From assembly GCA_021792185.1 (NCBI GenBank), contig JAJYVD010000015.1:1-51622 (forward strand): 51,622 nucleotides of DNA, in the 5' to 3' direction. A program made the translations under genes and the position numbers. The notes under the pieces are model-generated. The model was not told the origin of the DNA. It ran no database searches and saw nothing but the letters and a program-made list of their open reading frames with translations. Positions 1 to 7,557 of the stretch are shown piece after piece. Source of the stretch: Nitrospirota bacterium. GTDB taxonomy: Bacteria; Nitrospirota; Thermodesulfovibrionia; Thermodesulfovibrionales; Dissulfurispiraceae. Positions within the stretch are counted from its first letter, which is position 1, and every line of letters starts with the position of its first letter.

Positions 1-277
1 ATAAAGTAAATGCTTCCTCAAACTTCTCAGGGTCTATAAGGGAAAATACCCTCCTGAAGGTATCATGCGATGGAATGCCGTTTGTAAGCGGCAAAAATTT
101 CCTGAACCAGTCTTTTTTTGCCTCCCCCAATTCCTCAACCGCTTCCCAGTCATCACATCCCGAAATTACAGCACACAATGCTATGCATAATATGTCAGAC
201 AGCGCATGTAGCTTGTTTTCTGTCTCTCTCCTCGGATCATGTACTTGGTCAAAATACGGCTTAGGATTCGGTAACAT
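1..277 (-). CDS. ISAs1-family transposase, N-terminal part (runs off the window)
   Basis: The minus-strand reading frame starts at ATG 277-275 and is open to the window edge, giving about 92 residues. It contains the N-terminal signature of ISAs1/H-repeat transposases: a segment HALSDILCIALCAVISGCD, then WEAVEELGEAKKDWF, FLPLTNGIPSHDTFRRVFS and LIDPEKFEEAF. This is the DDE_Tnp_1-associated domain that precedes the catalytic DDE domain. The catalytic part lies outside the window, so activity cannot be assessed. A plus-strand 91-codon frame over the same bases is a shadow of this gene. Confidence 0.85.
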   Translation of the reverse strand, partial: MLPNPKPYFDQVHDPRRETENKLHALSDILCIALCAVISGCDDWEAVEELGEAKKDWFRKFLPLTNGIPSHDTFRRVFSLIDPEKFEEAFTL

Positions 278-363
278 GGGCTCCTCCTTGTTTTTAATGC
301 CCATGTTATTGCAGATACTGTGCCTGCTTTATTGCCTCACCCCTATATAGTGCGTTTGCCCTG
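1..363 (-). mobile_element. ISAs1-family insertion sequence, one end only
   Basis: The window opens inside an insertion sequence. A minus-strand transposase start lies at 277. Beyond it, at about 341-363, is a likely terminal inverted repeat that reads CAGGGCAAACGCAC on the minus strand, which fits the CAGGG-type ends I associate with the ISAs1 family. The other end is outside the window, so target duplication and completeness cannot be judged. The boundary at 363 is inferred from the repeat-like end alone. Confidence 0.6.
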
Positions 364-401
364 TTCTAATAGCAACTCACTGTAAAACAAGATTTTTAAG
401 T

Positions 402-419
402 ATGACACGGTGTTGTCAT
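402..419. promoter_or_regulatory. Dyad upstream of the tandem AAA+ gene
   Basis: ATGACA at 402-407 and TGTCAT at 414-419 form a perfect 6-bp inverted repeat with a 6-base spacer, about 55 bases before the AAA+ start codon. It could be an operator for a dimeric regulator such as the WYL protein encoded nearby. I did not find the same dyad in front of the minus-strand operon, so that link is only a guess. Confidence 0.3.
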
Positions 420-473
420 TGAGTCTTGTTATACTTTTTAAAAGTCAAATGAGTAATATCCGGAGGTTCTGAA

Positions 474-2621
474 ATGGCGACCATGAGACGTAAGAGAATG
501 CTCAGAAAACACACCATGAATTTTTTTCATGAAGCTTTTATTGAAAGGAAGGCCCTCGAATACCTGAAAAACTTGCTCAACTCTCCTTTTTTAAGACGAA
601 ATGCCGTCGAATTACTGGATTTTGCATGCGATGTAATAGGACATGAGAATGTTATGCGATTTCTCAAAGAGCAGGACGCGCTTAAGTATAAAAAAATTAT
701 CGAGGAATCATCTCTACAAAAAAAAGATGAAGAACTTTCAAAAAGCGAAGCCATTGCCGTGATTAAAAAAATAATCCTTCCGCTGCTTTCAATAAAGCTT
801 CAAAAACTATCAGGATGGCGGCAGGGAATTTTTGAAAAGAGAATTTTGGGATTAAAAAATATTTTCAAGCTCAGCGATGCCGAAGTAGAAATAATAATAT
901 TTTTGTATCTGATTGGCATAGATCCGATTTTTTCTAATATAACCGGCACGATTGAGAACTTCCAGAATGTGTATGTAATTAGACAATACGGACATTATCT
1001 GCTGAAGAAGGAATACATTTCTAATGCGCTTAATAACGGCAAGCTGATTGATTCATGCATGATTGAAAGAGGGTTTTCAGATGATATCAGCCTGAGTTCT
1101 TGGATGGTCGACTATCTTCTCGCGATTAAAGGCAGCAGGGTGAGCACTGATTTTTTCACTACAAAAAATAATGTATCCCTGGCGCTCTCCGATTTCGACC
1201 TTGCAAATGAAGATATGCTTGTAATAGACACCCTGATGAAGAGCGATGCAGGACATAATATATTGTTTTACGGCAGTCCCGGAACCGGCAAAACTACGCT
1301 TGCAAAATGCATCGCTAAGTCATACGGTAAAGAATTGATATCGGTCCGCATTCCAGATGCCGGTAATATAGCTGACAGGAAGAGAAATATATATGCATCT
1401 GTCCACACAGTGGATAATGACCGGAATATTGTCTTGATAGACGAGGCTGATGAACTTTTGAATGATTCTGAAAATAAAAGCTGGGTCAATAATATTATGG
1501 ACACGCACAATACAAAAATAATCTGGATTACTAATGACTATGATGAAATACACCGGTCGGTTATGAGAAGGTTTTCTTTTTCCATGGAATTTAAGAATTT
1601 CGGGATAAAAGATCGTCTTAAGATATTGAGGCATGAACTCAAGACAAGGAAGCTTGCAGGCTATTTCACGGTGCAGGAACTTGAAGCGCTTTGTCGCAGT
1701 TTTGATGTGAATGCAGGAGGAATAATAAATGCTATAACCATTCTGAATATTAATAAAAAATTGGACAAAGAAAGCGCAATGCGGATTGTTAGGACCGTTC
1801 TCGGCAGTCACGAGAAAGTTACATCAACAAGCAGCAAATTTTCGCATTGCCGACGGAGCACCGATAAATATTCTTTAAATGGACTTAACTGCTCGGAAGA
1901 CCTTTCAAGGATCATTGAGGCCACTGGACGATATATTACGCTGAGCAATTCAGAACCTGATAAATATCGCATGTGCCTTTCATTTCTTCTCTACGGACAG
2001 CCAGGCACCGGCAAATCGGAATTTGCATATTATCTCGGCAATTTATTTCATAAAGAAGTCTTGTTAAAGAGGGCAAGCGAAATTCAGAATTTATATGTAG
2101 GTGTAACCGAAAAGAACATTGCAAGAGCCTTCGACGAGGCGCAGAGAAACGGCAGCATTCTTTTTTTCGACGAGGCTGACAGTTTCCTATTCCCAAGAAA
2201 AGACGCAATGCGTTCGTGGGAGAAGAGTTTTACAAATGAGATTTTGACTCAACTCGAAAGTTTCTATGGGATAGTAATATTTGCAACGAATGACATAAAC
2301 GGCCTCGACCATGCCGCCATGAGGAGATTCAGATTTAAAATAGAATTTAAGCCTCTTACTGCCGCAGGCAACGTGCATTTTTATAATAAGATTCTAAAAC
2401 CGCTCGTGCCTGGAGATATGCTGGTTTCAAAATCCGATGAGGCCGGATTGAGAGCGTTGCAAAACCTTACGCCCGGAGACTTCGCTGTTGTGAGAGATAG
2501 GTTTCTGTTGAGCGAAAGCTCTCAGGTTACGCATTCCGCTCTGATTACGGCGCTCCATGAGGAAACAAAATACAAACTCAAAAAAGCCGATATAGGGTTC
2601 AGGCAGTGCTATGATGGATAA
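474..2621 (+). CDS. Tandem AAA+ ATPase (two AAA modules, novel N-terminal domain)
   Basis: This 715-aa protein has two AAA+ modules of the CDC48/ClpX-like kind. Module 1 has Walker A GSPGTGKT (267-274), Walker B IVLIDEAD (319-326), a sensor-1 region WITND (351-355) and an RRF arginine motif near 365. Module 2 has Walker A GQPGTGKS (508-515), Walker B ILFFDEAD (562-569), FATND (603-607) and MRRFRF (616-621). The first ~240 residues are helical and match nothing I recognise, so they probably bind a partner or substrate. There is no membrane segment. The start has a good ribosome site, CGGAGG, about 7 bases before ATG. It converges end to end with the WYL gene (one base between stops). Both modules look competent for ATP hydrolysis, so the likely role is remodelling of a protein or complex; the substrate is unknown. 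The neighbouring nuclease-like and FtsZ-like genes suggest one accessory system. Confidence 0.85.
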   Translation: MATMRRKRMLRKHTMNFFHEAFIERKALEYLKNLLNSPFLRRNAVELLDFACDVIGHENVMRFLKEQDALKYKKIIEESSLQKKDEELSKSEAIAVIKKIILPLLSIKLQKLSGWRQGIFEKRILGLKNIFKLSDAEVEIIIFLYLIGIDPIFSNITGTIENFQNVYVIRQYGHYLLKKEYISNALNNGKLIDSCMIERGFSDDISLSSWMVDYLLAIKGSRVSTDFFTTKNNVSLALSDFDLANEDMLVIDTLMKSDAGHNILFYGSPGTGKTTLAKCIAKSYGKELISVRIPDAGNIADRKRNIYASVHTVDNDRNIVLIDEADELLNDSENKSWVNNIMDTHNTKIIWITNDYDEIHRSVMRRFSFSMEFKNFGIKDRLKILRHELKTRKLAGYFTVQELEALCRSFDVNAGGIINAITILNINKKLDKESAMRIVRTVLGSHEKVTSTSSKFSHCRRSTDKYSLNGLNCSEDLSRIIEATGRYITLSNSEPDKYRMCLSFLLYGQPGTGKSEFAYYLGNLFHKEVLLKRASEIQNLYVGVTEKNIARAFDEAQRNGSILFFDEADSFLFPRKDAMRSWEKSFTNEILTQLESFYGIVIFATNDINGLDHAAMRRFRFKIEFKPLTAAGNVHFYNKILKPLVPGDMLVSKSDEAGLRALQNLTPGDFAVVRDRFLLSESSQVTHSALITALHEETKYKLKKADIGFRQCYDG

Positions 2622-2622
2622 T

Positions 2623-3612
2623 TTAAGCGGATTGTAATTTATGCAACATCATTTCGGCTTCTTTTTTCATTTGCTCTCTGAACCACTCCGGCTTAATTAT
2701 TTCGGCATTGGGCATCCATGAGTATATCCAGTGTTTTATTTCGGCAGTGCCTGCAACCGTGAATGTAAGCTCAACCTCTCCAGTTGGGAGCAGCCGCCTT
2801 TTTTCTGTTGGATGCCATTTGTTCCTTCGAGTTATTTGTTCGGCCACGTTTGATGAGAACCTGACGGTTACCTCCACATCATCCGAATCATAAACTCCCC
2901 AGCTATGCGACAAATGGCCGCTCATATCGAAACTATCGTCAAGCCTGAAATAACGCTGCGTTTTTTTCATATCGAGAATCCTGTCAACGGCGAAATGTAA
3001 AACTTCATTGCGTAAATGACAATATCCGACGAGTATCCATGCGCCCTCATAAAATACCAACCCATATGGGTCTACCATCCTCTGCTTGATTTCCCCGCTG
3101 TGTATGGTATGGTACCGCATGTCTATCGAGAGTTTTTCGTTTATACATGCACTAATAGTCTTAAGGTGTTCCTGTGTTTTTTCATTTTCTACGGCTTCAG
3201 GTATTTTTATTATTATCGGCATTGTTTTCTTTGCATCAGCATTTTTTGCAATATCGGTAAGCCTTTTTATGAACTCTTGGAAGCTGTTTCTGAATCCGCT
3301 GCCGAGATGAGCTGCCGCGTCTCCCAGGGTAAACAGGAGGATAAGCTCGTCTTCTGAAAGCAAAAGCTTCCTTATGCGCTCCGTATGGGTAAATTTATAG
3401 CCGTGCCTCTCCTTATCGAATTCGACAGGGTCTATCATGCTGATAATTTCAAGGTATCTGTATATGCTTCTTTCGGAAACTTCGCATTTTTCGGCTAAAA
3501 ATTTTACGGAAGGGTATCTGTTTTGAGAAATGAGGGTATATATATCGAGGATATTTATAACTTTTTCTTTAATGCCTGCCGGTCTTGTAAGCTTTTTCGG
3601 TTTCCTGTCCAT
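2623..3612 (-). CDS. WYL-domain transcriptional regulator
   Basis: This 329-aa DeoR/YafY-type regulator has an N-terminal winged helix-turn-helix (about 15-75, with SVKFLAEKCEVSERSIYRYL), a WYL domain (about 155-230, with the WILVGYC core and the preceding DPYGLVFYEG) and a C-terminal WCX extension (about 240-315). WYL domains sense ligands, often nucleic acids or nucleotides, and such regulators frequently control phage-defence loci and DNA-damage responses. The gene begins 6 bases after the FtsZ-like gene ends, so the two are almost certainly co-transcribed, and it ends against the convergent AAA+ gene. It may autoregulate the minus-strand operon. Family assignment is firm; its targets are inference. 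Confidence 0.9.
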   Translation of the reverse strand: MDRKPKKLTRPAGIKEKVINILDIYTLISQNRYPSVKFLAEKCEVSERSIYRYLEIISMIDPVEFDKERHGYKFTHTERIRKLLLSEDELILLFTLGDAAAHLGSGFRNSFQEFIKRLTDIAKNADAKKTMPIIIKIPEAVENEKTQEHLKTISACINEKLSIDMRYHTIHSGEIKQRMVDPYGLVFYEGAWILVGYCHLRNEVLHFAVDRILDMKKTQRYFRLDDSFDMSGHLSHSWGVYDSDDVEVTVRFSSNVAEQITRRNKWHPTEKRRLLPTGEVELTFTVAGTAEIKHWIYSWMPNAEIIKPEWFREQMKKEAEMMLHKLQSA

Positions 3613-3618
3613 AGGCGG

Positions 3619-4635
3619 TTATTTATATTGCAAACGATTTGGAGTCCATTTGGATACGCCTGCAAGCGATAGAGCTTCGACTTTCTCATCAAAGCCGGTC
3701 GCTATAATTGTTACCGTTATATTGTCTTTCATGCTCGGATTTATAACTATTCCCAAAATTATATTGGCATTATCATCCGCCAAATCATTAACTACAGACG
3801 CGGCGTCCTGAACAGCATGGAGAGGCATATCCGCACCGCCTGTTATGTTTAGAAGAATTCCCCTTGCTCCCTCGATTGATGAGTCTTCGAGTAAAGGATT
3901 GGCTATTGCCTGCTTTACAGCCGCAATCGCGCCGCCCTCTTCGGCCTTGCCGTATCCGATGCCCATAACCGATCTTCCTGCCTTTTCCATTATTGCTTTG
4001 ATGTCGGCAAAGTCGTGGTTTATATGTCCACGAATCAGCAGCAGGTCGGTTATGCTCTGTATTGCCTGTCTTAAGATGTCATTCGCGATATCAAAGGATT
4101 TGATTAGAGATGTGCCTTTGGGAACCGACAAATGGATTTTATCGTTAGGTATAACAATATAGGCATCGACATTTTTTTTCAGTTCTTTTATGCCCGCTTC
4201 CGCGTTTAATGCCCTTGTTCTTCCTTCATAATAAAAAGGCTTTGTAACTACCGCTATGGTAAGTATTCCCATCTCTTTTGCAATGCCCGCGACAACCGGG
4301 GCTGCGCCTGCGCCTGTGCCGCCGCCCATTCCCGCTGTTATAAAAACCATATCAGCATTTTTAAGGCATTCTCTGATGAAATCGCTGCCTTCAATTGCAG
4401 CCTGTTGTCCTATAACAGGTTTTGCGCCCGCGCCTAATCCTCTTGTGAGGGTTGTACCTATTTGTACTTTTGTAGTAGCCGCTGAGTTTTCGAGTTTCCG
4501 AATATTCGTGTCTATAGCTATGAAATCGATGCCGGAGAGACCAGCGGCTATCATAGAATTAACAGCGTTTTCTCCGCCTCCGCCAATCACCTTAATCTTT
4601 ACATCTATGCTTTCGGATTCAGCTAATTCGAACAT
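3619..4635 (-). CDS. FtsZ-family GTPase lacking the C-terminal tail
   Basis: This 338-aa tubulin-superfamily protein has the FtsZ nucleotide motifs GGGGENAVNSM (18-28) and GMGGGTGAGAAPVVAG (102-117). It also keeps the catalytic T7 loop NHDFADI (206-212), with both acidic residues needed to hydrolyse the neighbouring subunit's GTP. Polymerisation and GTP turnover are therefore plausible. The frame extends upstream to a TTG at 4650, but ATG at 4635 gives a more FtsZ-like N terminus; neither has a clear ribosome site. The protein stops just after the globular C-terminal domain (LAGVSKWTPNRLQYK). The long linker and terminal peptide that bind FtsA/ZipA-type partners are missing. It is not near mra/mur/fts genes; its neighbours are a PD-(D/E)XK-like gene and a WYL regulator. 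It is probably an accessory FtsZ paralogue with a job other than routine division. Confidence 0.88.
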   Translation of the reverse strand: MFELAESESIDVKIKVIGGGGENAVNSMIAAGLSGIDFIAIDTNIRKLENSAATTKVQIGTTLTRGLGAGAKPVIGQQAAIEGSDFIRECLKNADMVFITAGMGGGTGAGAAPVVAGIAKEMGILTIAVVTKPFYYEGRTRALNAEAGIKELKKNVDAYIVIPNDKIHLSVPKGTSLIKSFDIANDILRQAIQSITDLLLIRGHINHDFADIKAIMEKAGRSVMGIGYGKAEEGGAIAAVKQAIANPLLEDSSIEGARGILLNITGGADMPLHAVQDAASVVNDLADDNANIILGIVINPSMKDNITVTIIATGFDEKVEALSLAGVSKWTPNRLQYK

Positions 4636-4686
4636 TCTGTAGTTTAGCAAAAAGTCATAACAATTTATAGCGGAGATGGAGTTAAG

Positions 4687-5340
4687 TCATTTGCAAATAA
4701 TTTTAAGGGAGTTTTTGTTATTATATTTAACTTTCCAACTGCCGAACTGGTAAATTTCAGATTCTTTTGCATTATAGTTCACTAAAATGCTGCGTACATT
4801 ATTTTTAGTTTCTTCAGCCTTTTTCAGTAGTTCCTGTCCCTTTTTTCCCCATATATTTTGACTACACTCTCGTATAAATAAAATGAAATAGCGCAGTTGT
4901 GCCGCCGTATCTTTATTGAGATTTATTAAATCTTTTTCCGCAGATGTTAGAGTTTGAGGTCTTCCTTTTTTACTCCACTTGAACTCAAAGGCAGCTTCAA
5001 GGGGAGGGTATTCTATACTGTTAAGCTTAACCCTACCCTTTTTGTTGACATTGGTGATTTCTTCAAAAGAATATTTATTTACGAATCTGGGATCCATGAT
5101 TACCATGTCATAATGACCTTTTTCGTCTGAAAAACGATTGTACTCACTGTGAACTAAGCTAACTTCTATTTTGTCTTGTCTCTCATGGTGTTTTTGCAGT
5201 GCAGGCGTTTTAAGTATAAGCAATTGACGGAAATGGGCTACCGCATCTGCCTCTGTGAAAAATGCAAAAGGGCTTTTTATAAAATAATCGACTAAGCACA
5301 CTAAAGCTTCTTCAATCTTTTTAGCAGATAGCGGATTCAT
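4687..5340 (-). CDS. Uncharacterised protein, possible PD-(D/E)XK nuclease fold
   Basis: This 217-aa soluble protein belongs to no family I can name. The segment HYDMVIMDPRF (77-86), followed by EAAFEFKWSKKGR (115-127), resembles a PD-(D/E)XK nuclease core: Asp78, then Glu119-x-Lys121, in a predicted strand-strand arrangement. A charged helical stretch with HSEYNRF (64-70) precedes it and could supply an extra acidic residue. No signal peptide or membrane segment is seen. A clear AAGGAG ribosome site lies 7 bases before ATG. It is the first gene of the minus-strand set and ends 51 bases before the FtsZ-like ATG, so it probably shares an operon with that gene and the WYL regulator. The fold call is an eye-level inference; a DNA-binding or structural role is equally open. 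Confidence 0.55.
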   Translation of the reverse strand: MNPLSAKKIEEALVCLVDYFIKSPFAFFTEADAVAHFRQLLILKTPALQKHHERQDKIEVSLVHSEYNRFSDEKGHYDMVIMDPRFVNKYSFEEITNVNKKGRVKLNSIEYPPLEAAFEFKWSKKGRPQTLTSAEKDLINLNKDTAAQLRYFILFIRECSQNIWGKKGQELLKKAEETKNNVRSILVNYNAKESEIYQFGSWKVKYNNKNSLKIICK

Positions 5341-5466
5341 AAAGTATCTCCTTAAATGGTATTATCCCTTAATTTTATTAAAGTTATTAAAACAGAAAGG
5401 ACGCTCTTGCCGATATATTAAACTGAACTTTCTTTTTTTTCAAGAGTTTTTAAGTTATGCAAATAA

Positions 5467-5494
5467 CCGATGGGACGGCAAGCCGTCCCATCGG
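5467..5494 (-). terminator. Strong hairpin, rho-independent terminator
   Basis: CCGATGGGACGGC at 5467-5479 pairs perfectly with 5482-5494, giving a 13-bp GC-rich stem. On the plus strand it is followed by TTTTGTTTTTATT; on the minus strand by the weaker TTATTT. It lies 23 bases after the end of the minus-strand lipoprotein gene, which is its most likely client, although the better T-tract faces the other way. It may insulate in both directions. Confidence 0.75.
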
Positions 5495-5517
5495 TTTTGT
5501 TTTTATTCCCTTCCCTC

Positions 5518-5937
5518 TTAACCTATCCTGATAATTATCCATCCTGTTTTTCTCTTTTCCAACCTCAGAGCGACGTTAGATTTAAGAGTAGTGCTATAAG
5601 CAGCCGTTGCGTAGCGCGAATCGTTCTTATCAATCTCAACACTCAGCGAGCTAATCCCCTTTTCATAGTCGCCTTTTGAAATCTTGCATACCTCTTTAAT
5701 GATTTCATCTATAACAGCCTTTTTCAGTTCATTGTCGATAACCTCCCCTGTTTCTTGACCCATCTGTTTGAGGATGTCGTCAAAATCCACAAACTTCCTT
5801 ATGCCGTCGTAATCCTTTTCGTATGAAGCTTTAAGAAAATTCTTGACGGCATTCTGCGCCTCGGATTTCTGATTGGCGCAGCCATAAAGGATAAAACCTA
5901 CAAGCAACATCAAAACTAAAACAAACCGTACTTTCAT
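5518..5937 (-). CDS. Small lipoprotein, NTF2-like fold suspected
   Basis: This 139-aa exported lipoprotein has a short basic N terminus, a hydrophobic core (VLVLMLLVGFIL) and a lipobox LYGC with Cys20 as the lipidation site. The mature part (AQNAVKNFLKASYEKDYDGIRKFVDF, then an alternating strand region ending TGWIIIRIG) resembles DUF4878-like NTF2-fold lipoproteins, in which a single helix is followed by a curved sheet. The function of that family is unknown. An AGGAGAAAGG-type ribosome site precedes the start. The gene lies 22 bases after the WG-repeat gene, on the same strand, and before the hairpin at 5467-5494, so the two probably form one transcript. Confidence 0.75.
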   Translation of the reverse strand: MKVRFVLVLMLLVGFILYGCANQKSEAQNAVKNFLKASYEKDYDGIRKFVDFDDILKQMGQETGEVIDNELKKAVIDEIIKEVCKISKGDYEKGISSLSVEIDKNDSRYATAAYSTTLKSNVALRLEKRKTGWIIIRIG

Positions 5938-5959
5938 ACCTTTCTCCTCTTATTTGAAT

Positions 5960-6913
5960 TTAAGCTTTATAAACTCTTGCAAGACCTTCTGAAAACTTAT
6001 CTACATAGCCATACCCCCTTGGTTGTATAATTATTTTGCCGCTCTTATCTATTAATCCGAATTTGCCGTTAATCTCAACGGTTGCTAATCCTTCTGAAAA
6101 ACAATATGCAGAATCAAATTGCGGCATAATTGTTATTCTGCCGATTCTATCTATATATCCCCATTTCCCATAAATCATTACTGCCGCTAAATTCTCGGAA
6201 TATAGGTCTACAGCTTCAAAGACGGTATCTATTACGATTTTACCGGTCTTATCAATGAATCCCCAGGCCGTGCCATTGTGTACAGCCGCCACCCCCTCGT
6301 AAAACCTCTCACCATCAGAATACTGAGCATCAGACATCTTAGCACCGCTTTTATCGATGTAGCTTATTTTGCCGCTGCATTCAACTGCAGCTATTCCCTC
6401 CGCAAACCAGGCCATCATACCGAATTTAGGAGGAATTATAATTTCCCCTGCTTTGTCAATAAAGCCCCATTTGCCGCCAATTTGTACGCTCGCAAGCTCT
6501 TCAGAGAAAGTAACCGCGTCATCAAACTGTGCTTCTATAACTAAGTCCCCCTTCTTGTTTATAAAACCAATTTTGCCGTTTAAATATATGCTTGCTAATC
6601 CTTCTGAAAAACAATTGCCATAAAAAAATCCGGAAGAGGCTTTGATGATAAACCTTCCCTGCTTATCGATAAATCCGCCAATATCCCCAACAGTAACATG
6701 CGCTAATCCTTCCGAGAAATCATCTGCATAATCAAATTGCGGTTCGATTACAAAGCAGGCGGATTTATCTATAAATCCCCATTTCCCGTGCATGCAAACC
6801 CTTGCCAATCCTTCAAGGAAGGGACCAGCCGATTCGTATTTTATAGGAATAATCACTTTCCCTGACCTGTCTATATAGCCGCTATAGCCGCTGATTGAGT
6901 TTGTAGTAAGCAT
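5960..6913 (-). CDS. WG-repeat protein
   Basis: This is a protein of about 317 aa built almost entirely from WG repeats: nine or so units of roughly 30 residues with the pattern WGFIDKxGxxVIxPxFDxAxxFSEGLAxV. Such repeats form beta-rich scaffolds and occur in many bacteria without an agreed function. The reading frame is open up to 6973, but ATG at 6913 is the better start: it has a GGAGGG ribosome site 8 bases upstream, whereas the start at 6973 has none. The protein lacks a signal peptide with either start and is probably cytoplasmic. It is followed 22 bases later by the small lipoprotein gene. Confidence 0.88.
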   Translation of the reverse strand: MLTTNSISGYSGYIDRSGKVIIPIKYESAGPFLEGLARVCMHGKWGFIDKSACFVIEPQFDYADDFSEGLAHVTVGDIGGFIDKQGRFIIKASSGFFYGNCFSEGLASIYLNGKIGFINKKGDLVIEAQFDDAVTFSEELASVQIGGKWGFIDKAGEIIIPPKFGMMAWFAEGIAAVECSGKISYIDKSGAKMSDAQYSDGERFYEGVAAVHNGTAWGFIDKTGKIVIDTVFEAVDLYSENLAAVMIYGKWGYIDRIGRITIMPQFDSAYCFSEGLATVEINGKFGLIDKSGKIIIQPRGYGYVDKFSEGLARVYKA

Positions 6914-7040
6914 TATGCTGACCCTCCATGTTTTATTAGATACAATCTTAATATATGTTGCTGACAGCGCCATGTCAGCATTGAAAGTATTTCTTAATTG
7001 GTTAGTAAAAGTGATTTTTTTATTCAGGAACGATTTGTTT

Positions 7041-7229
7041 TTAGGCTGTTTTAGTGCCGGTTTTCTTTTTCTCGAATTTTAAACACTCTATGCCCGAGGA
7101 TTGATGGACGACCATCGAAGGCATGTTCTTTGTCTTGAATTTCATGGCCTTACAGCTATACGGAAAGTCTTTCTCCCATGTAATGTAAAAATACCTGCAT
7201 TTAAAGCAATCGATTTTCGAAATTTTCAT
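7041..7229 (-). CDS. Small conserved four-cysteine protein
   Basis: This 62-aa protein has Cys8-x2-Cys11, Cys26 and Cys49 in the pattern CFKCRYFYITWEKDFPYSC...GIECLKFE. It matches a small family common in Gram-negative bacteria that is often labelled uracil-DNA glycosylase in databases, although it is far too short for that enzyme and has none of its motifs. The four cysteines suggest a zinc or Fe-S knuckle. A conserved KxxxMPSxVV-type stretch (32-41) fits the family. Its role is unknown. It is a single gene downstream of the structured element at 7251-7438. Confidence 0.7.
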   Translation of the reverse strand: MKISKIDCFKCRYFYITWEKDFPYSCKAMKFKTKNMPSMVVHQSSGIECLKFEKKKTGTKTA

Positions 7230-7250
7230 TCTCGTTAATATCCTATTTTA

Positions 7251-7438
7251 CCGATGGAAGGCAAAGCATTTCCGCTTCATTCTCGAATGGCATCCCGCCA
7301 TTCTCCGAAGCTACGACAGCCCGCTTAGACATCCGTGTCACGCTTGGGCTGTCGAAGTCGCTCCAATACCTTACCTTCCATCGGCCGAATATATGAAGGC
7401 ATGGGCGGATAAAAGGCTTTACCATCGCCACATTCGGC
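7251..7438. other. Structured element with nested stems (candidate ncRNA or mobile palindromic repeat)
   Basis: This fills most of a 328-base stretch (7230-7557) without a convincing gene. An outer 11-bp perfect stem pairs CCGATGGAAGG (7251-7261) with CCTTCCATCGG (7374-7384). Inside it are two hairpins: GAATGGC (7285-7291) with GCCATTC (7297-7303), and CGACAGCCC (7314-7322) with GGGCTGTCG (7346-7354), the latter capped by GACA/TGTC. A further stem, GCCGAAT (7384-7390) with ATTCGGC (7432-7438), follows directly. An 80-codon minus-strand frame covers the area but has no family resemblance and is constrained by the palindromes. It could be a structured RNA processed from the upstream signalling operon, a REP/MITE-like element, or both. 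Confidence 0.5.
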
Positions 7439-7557
7439 AAGCAATTAACTCTCAAATAAAGCAATAAATTTTTGAAGATGAACATACTATTATAGGCTAT
7501 TTATAAATAACGCGATTTGTAAAGACTTTTAGCTGCTTATGCCTTCGTTAATCGATG

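Noticed and set aside
5467-5494. Riboswitch or attenuator in front of a plus-strand gene
   Set aside because: No plus-strand gene follows; the nearest genes on both sides run on the minus strand, so a terminator is the simpler reading.
7243-7485. 80-codon minus-strand open frame
   Set aside because: It covers the nested palindromes at 7251-7438, has no ribosome site or family resemblance, and its composition is explained by the inverted repeats.
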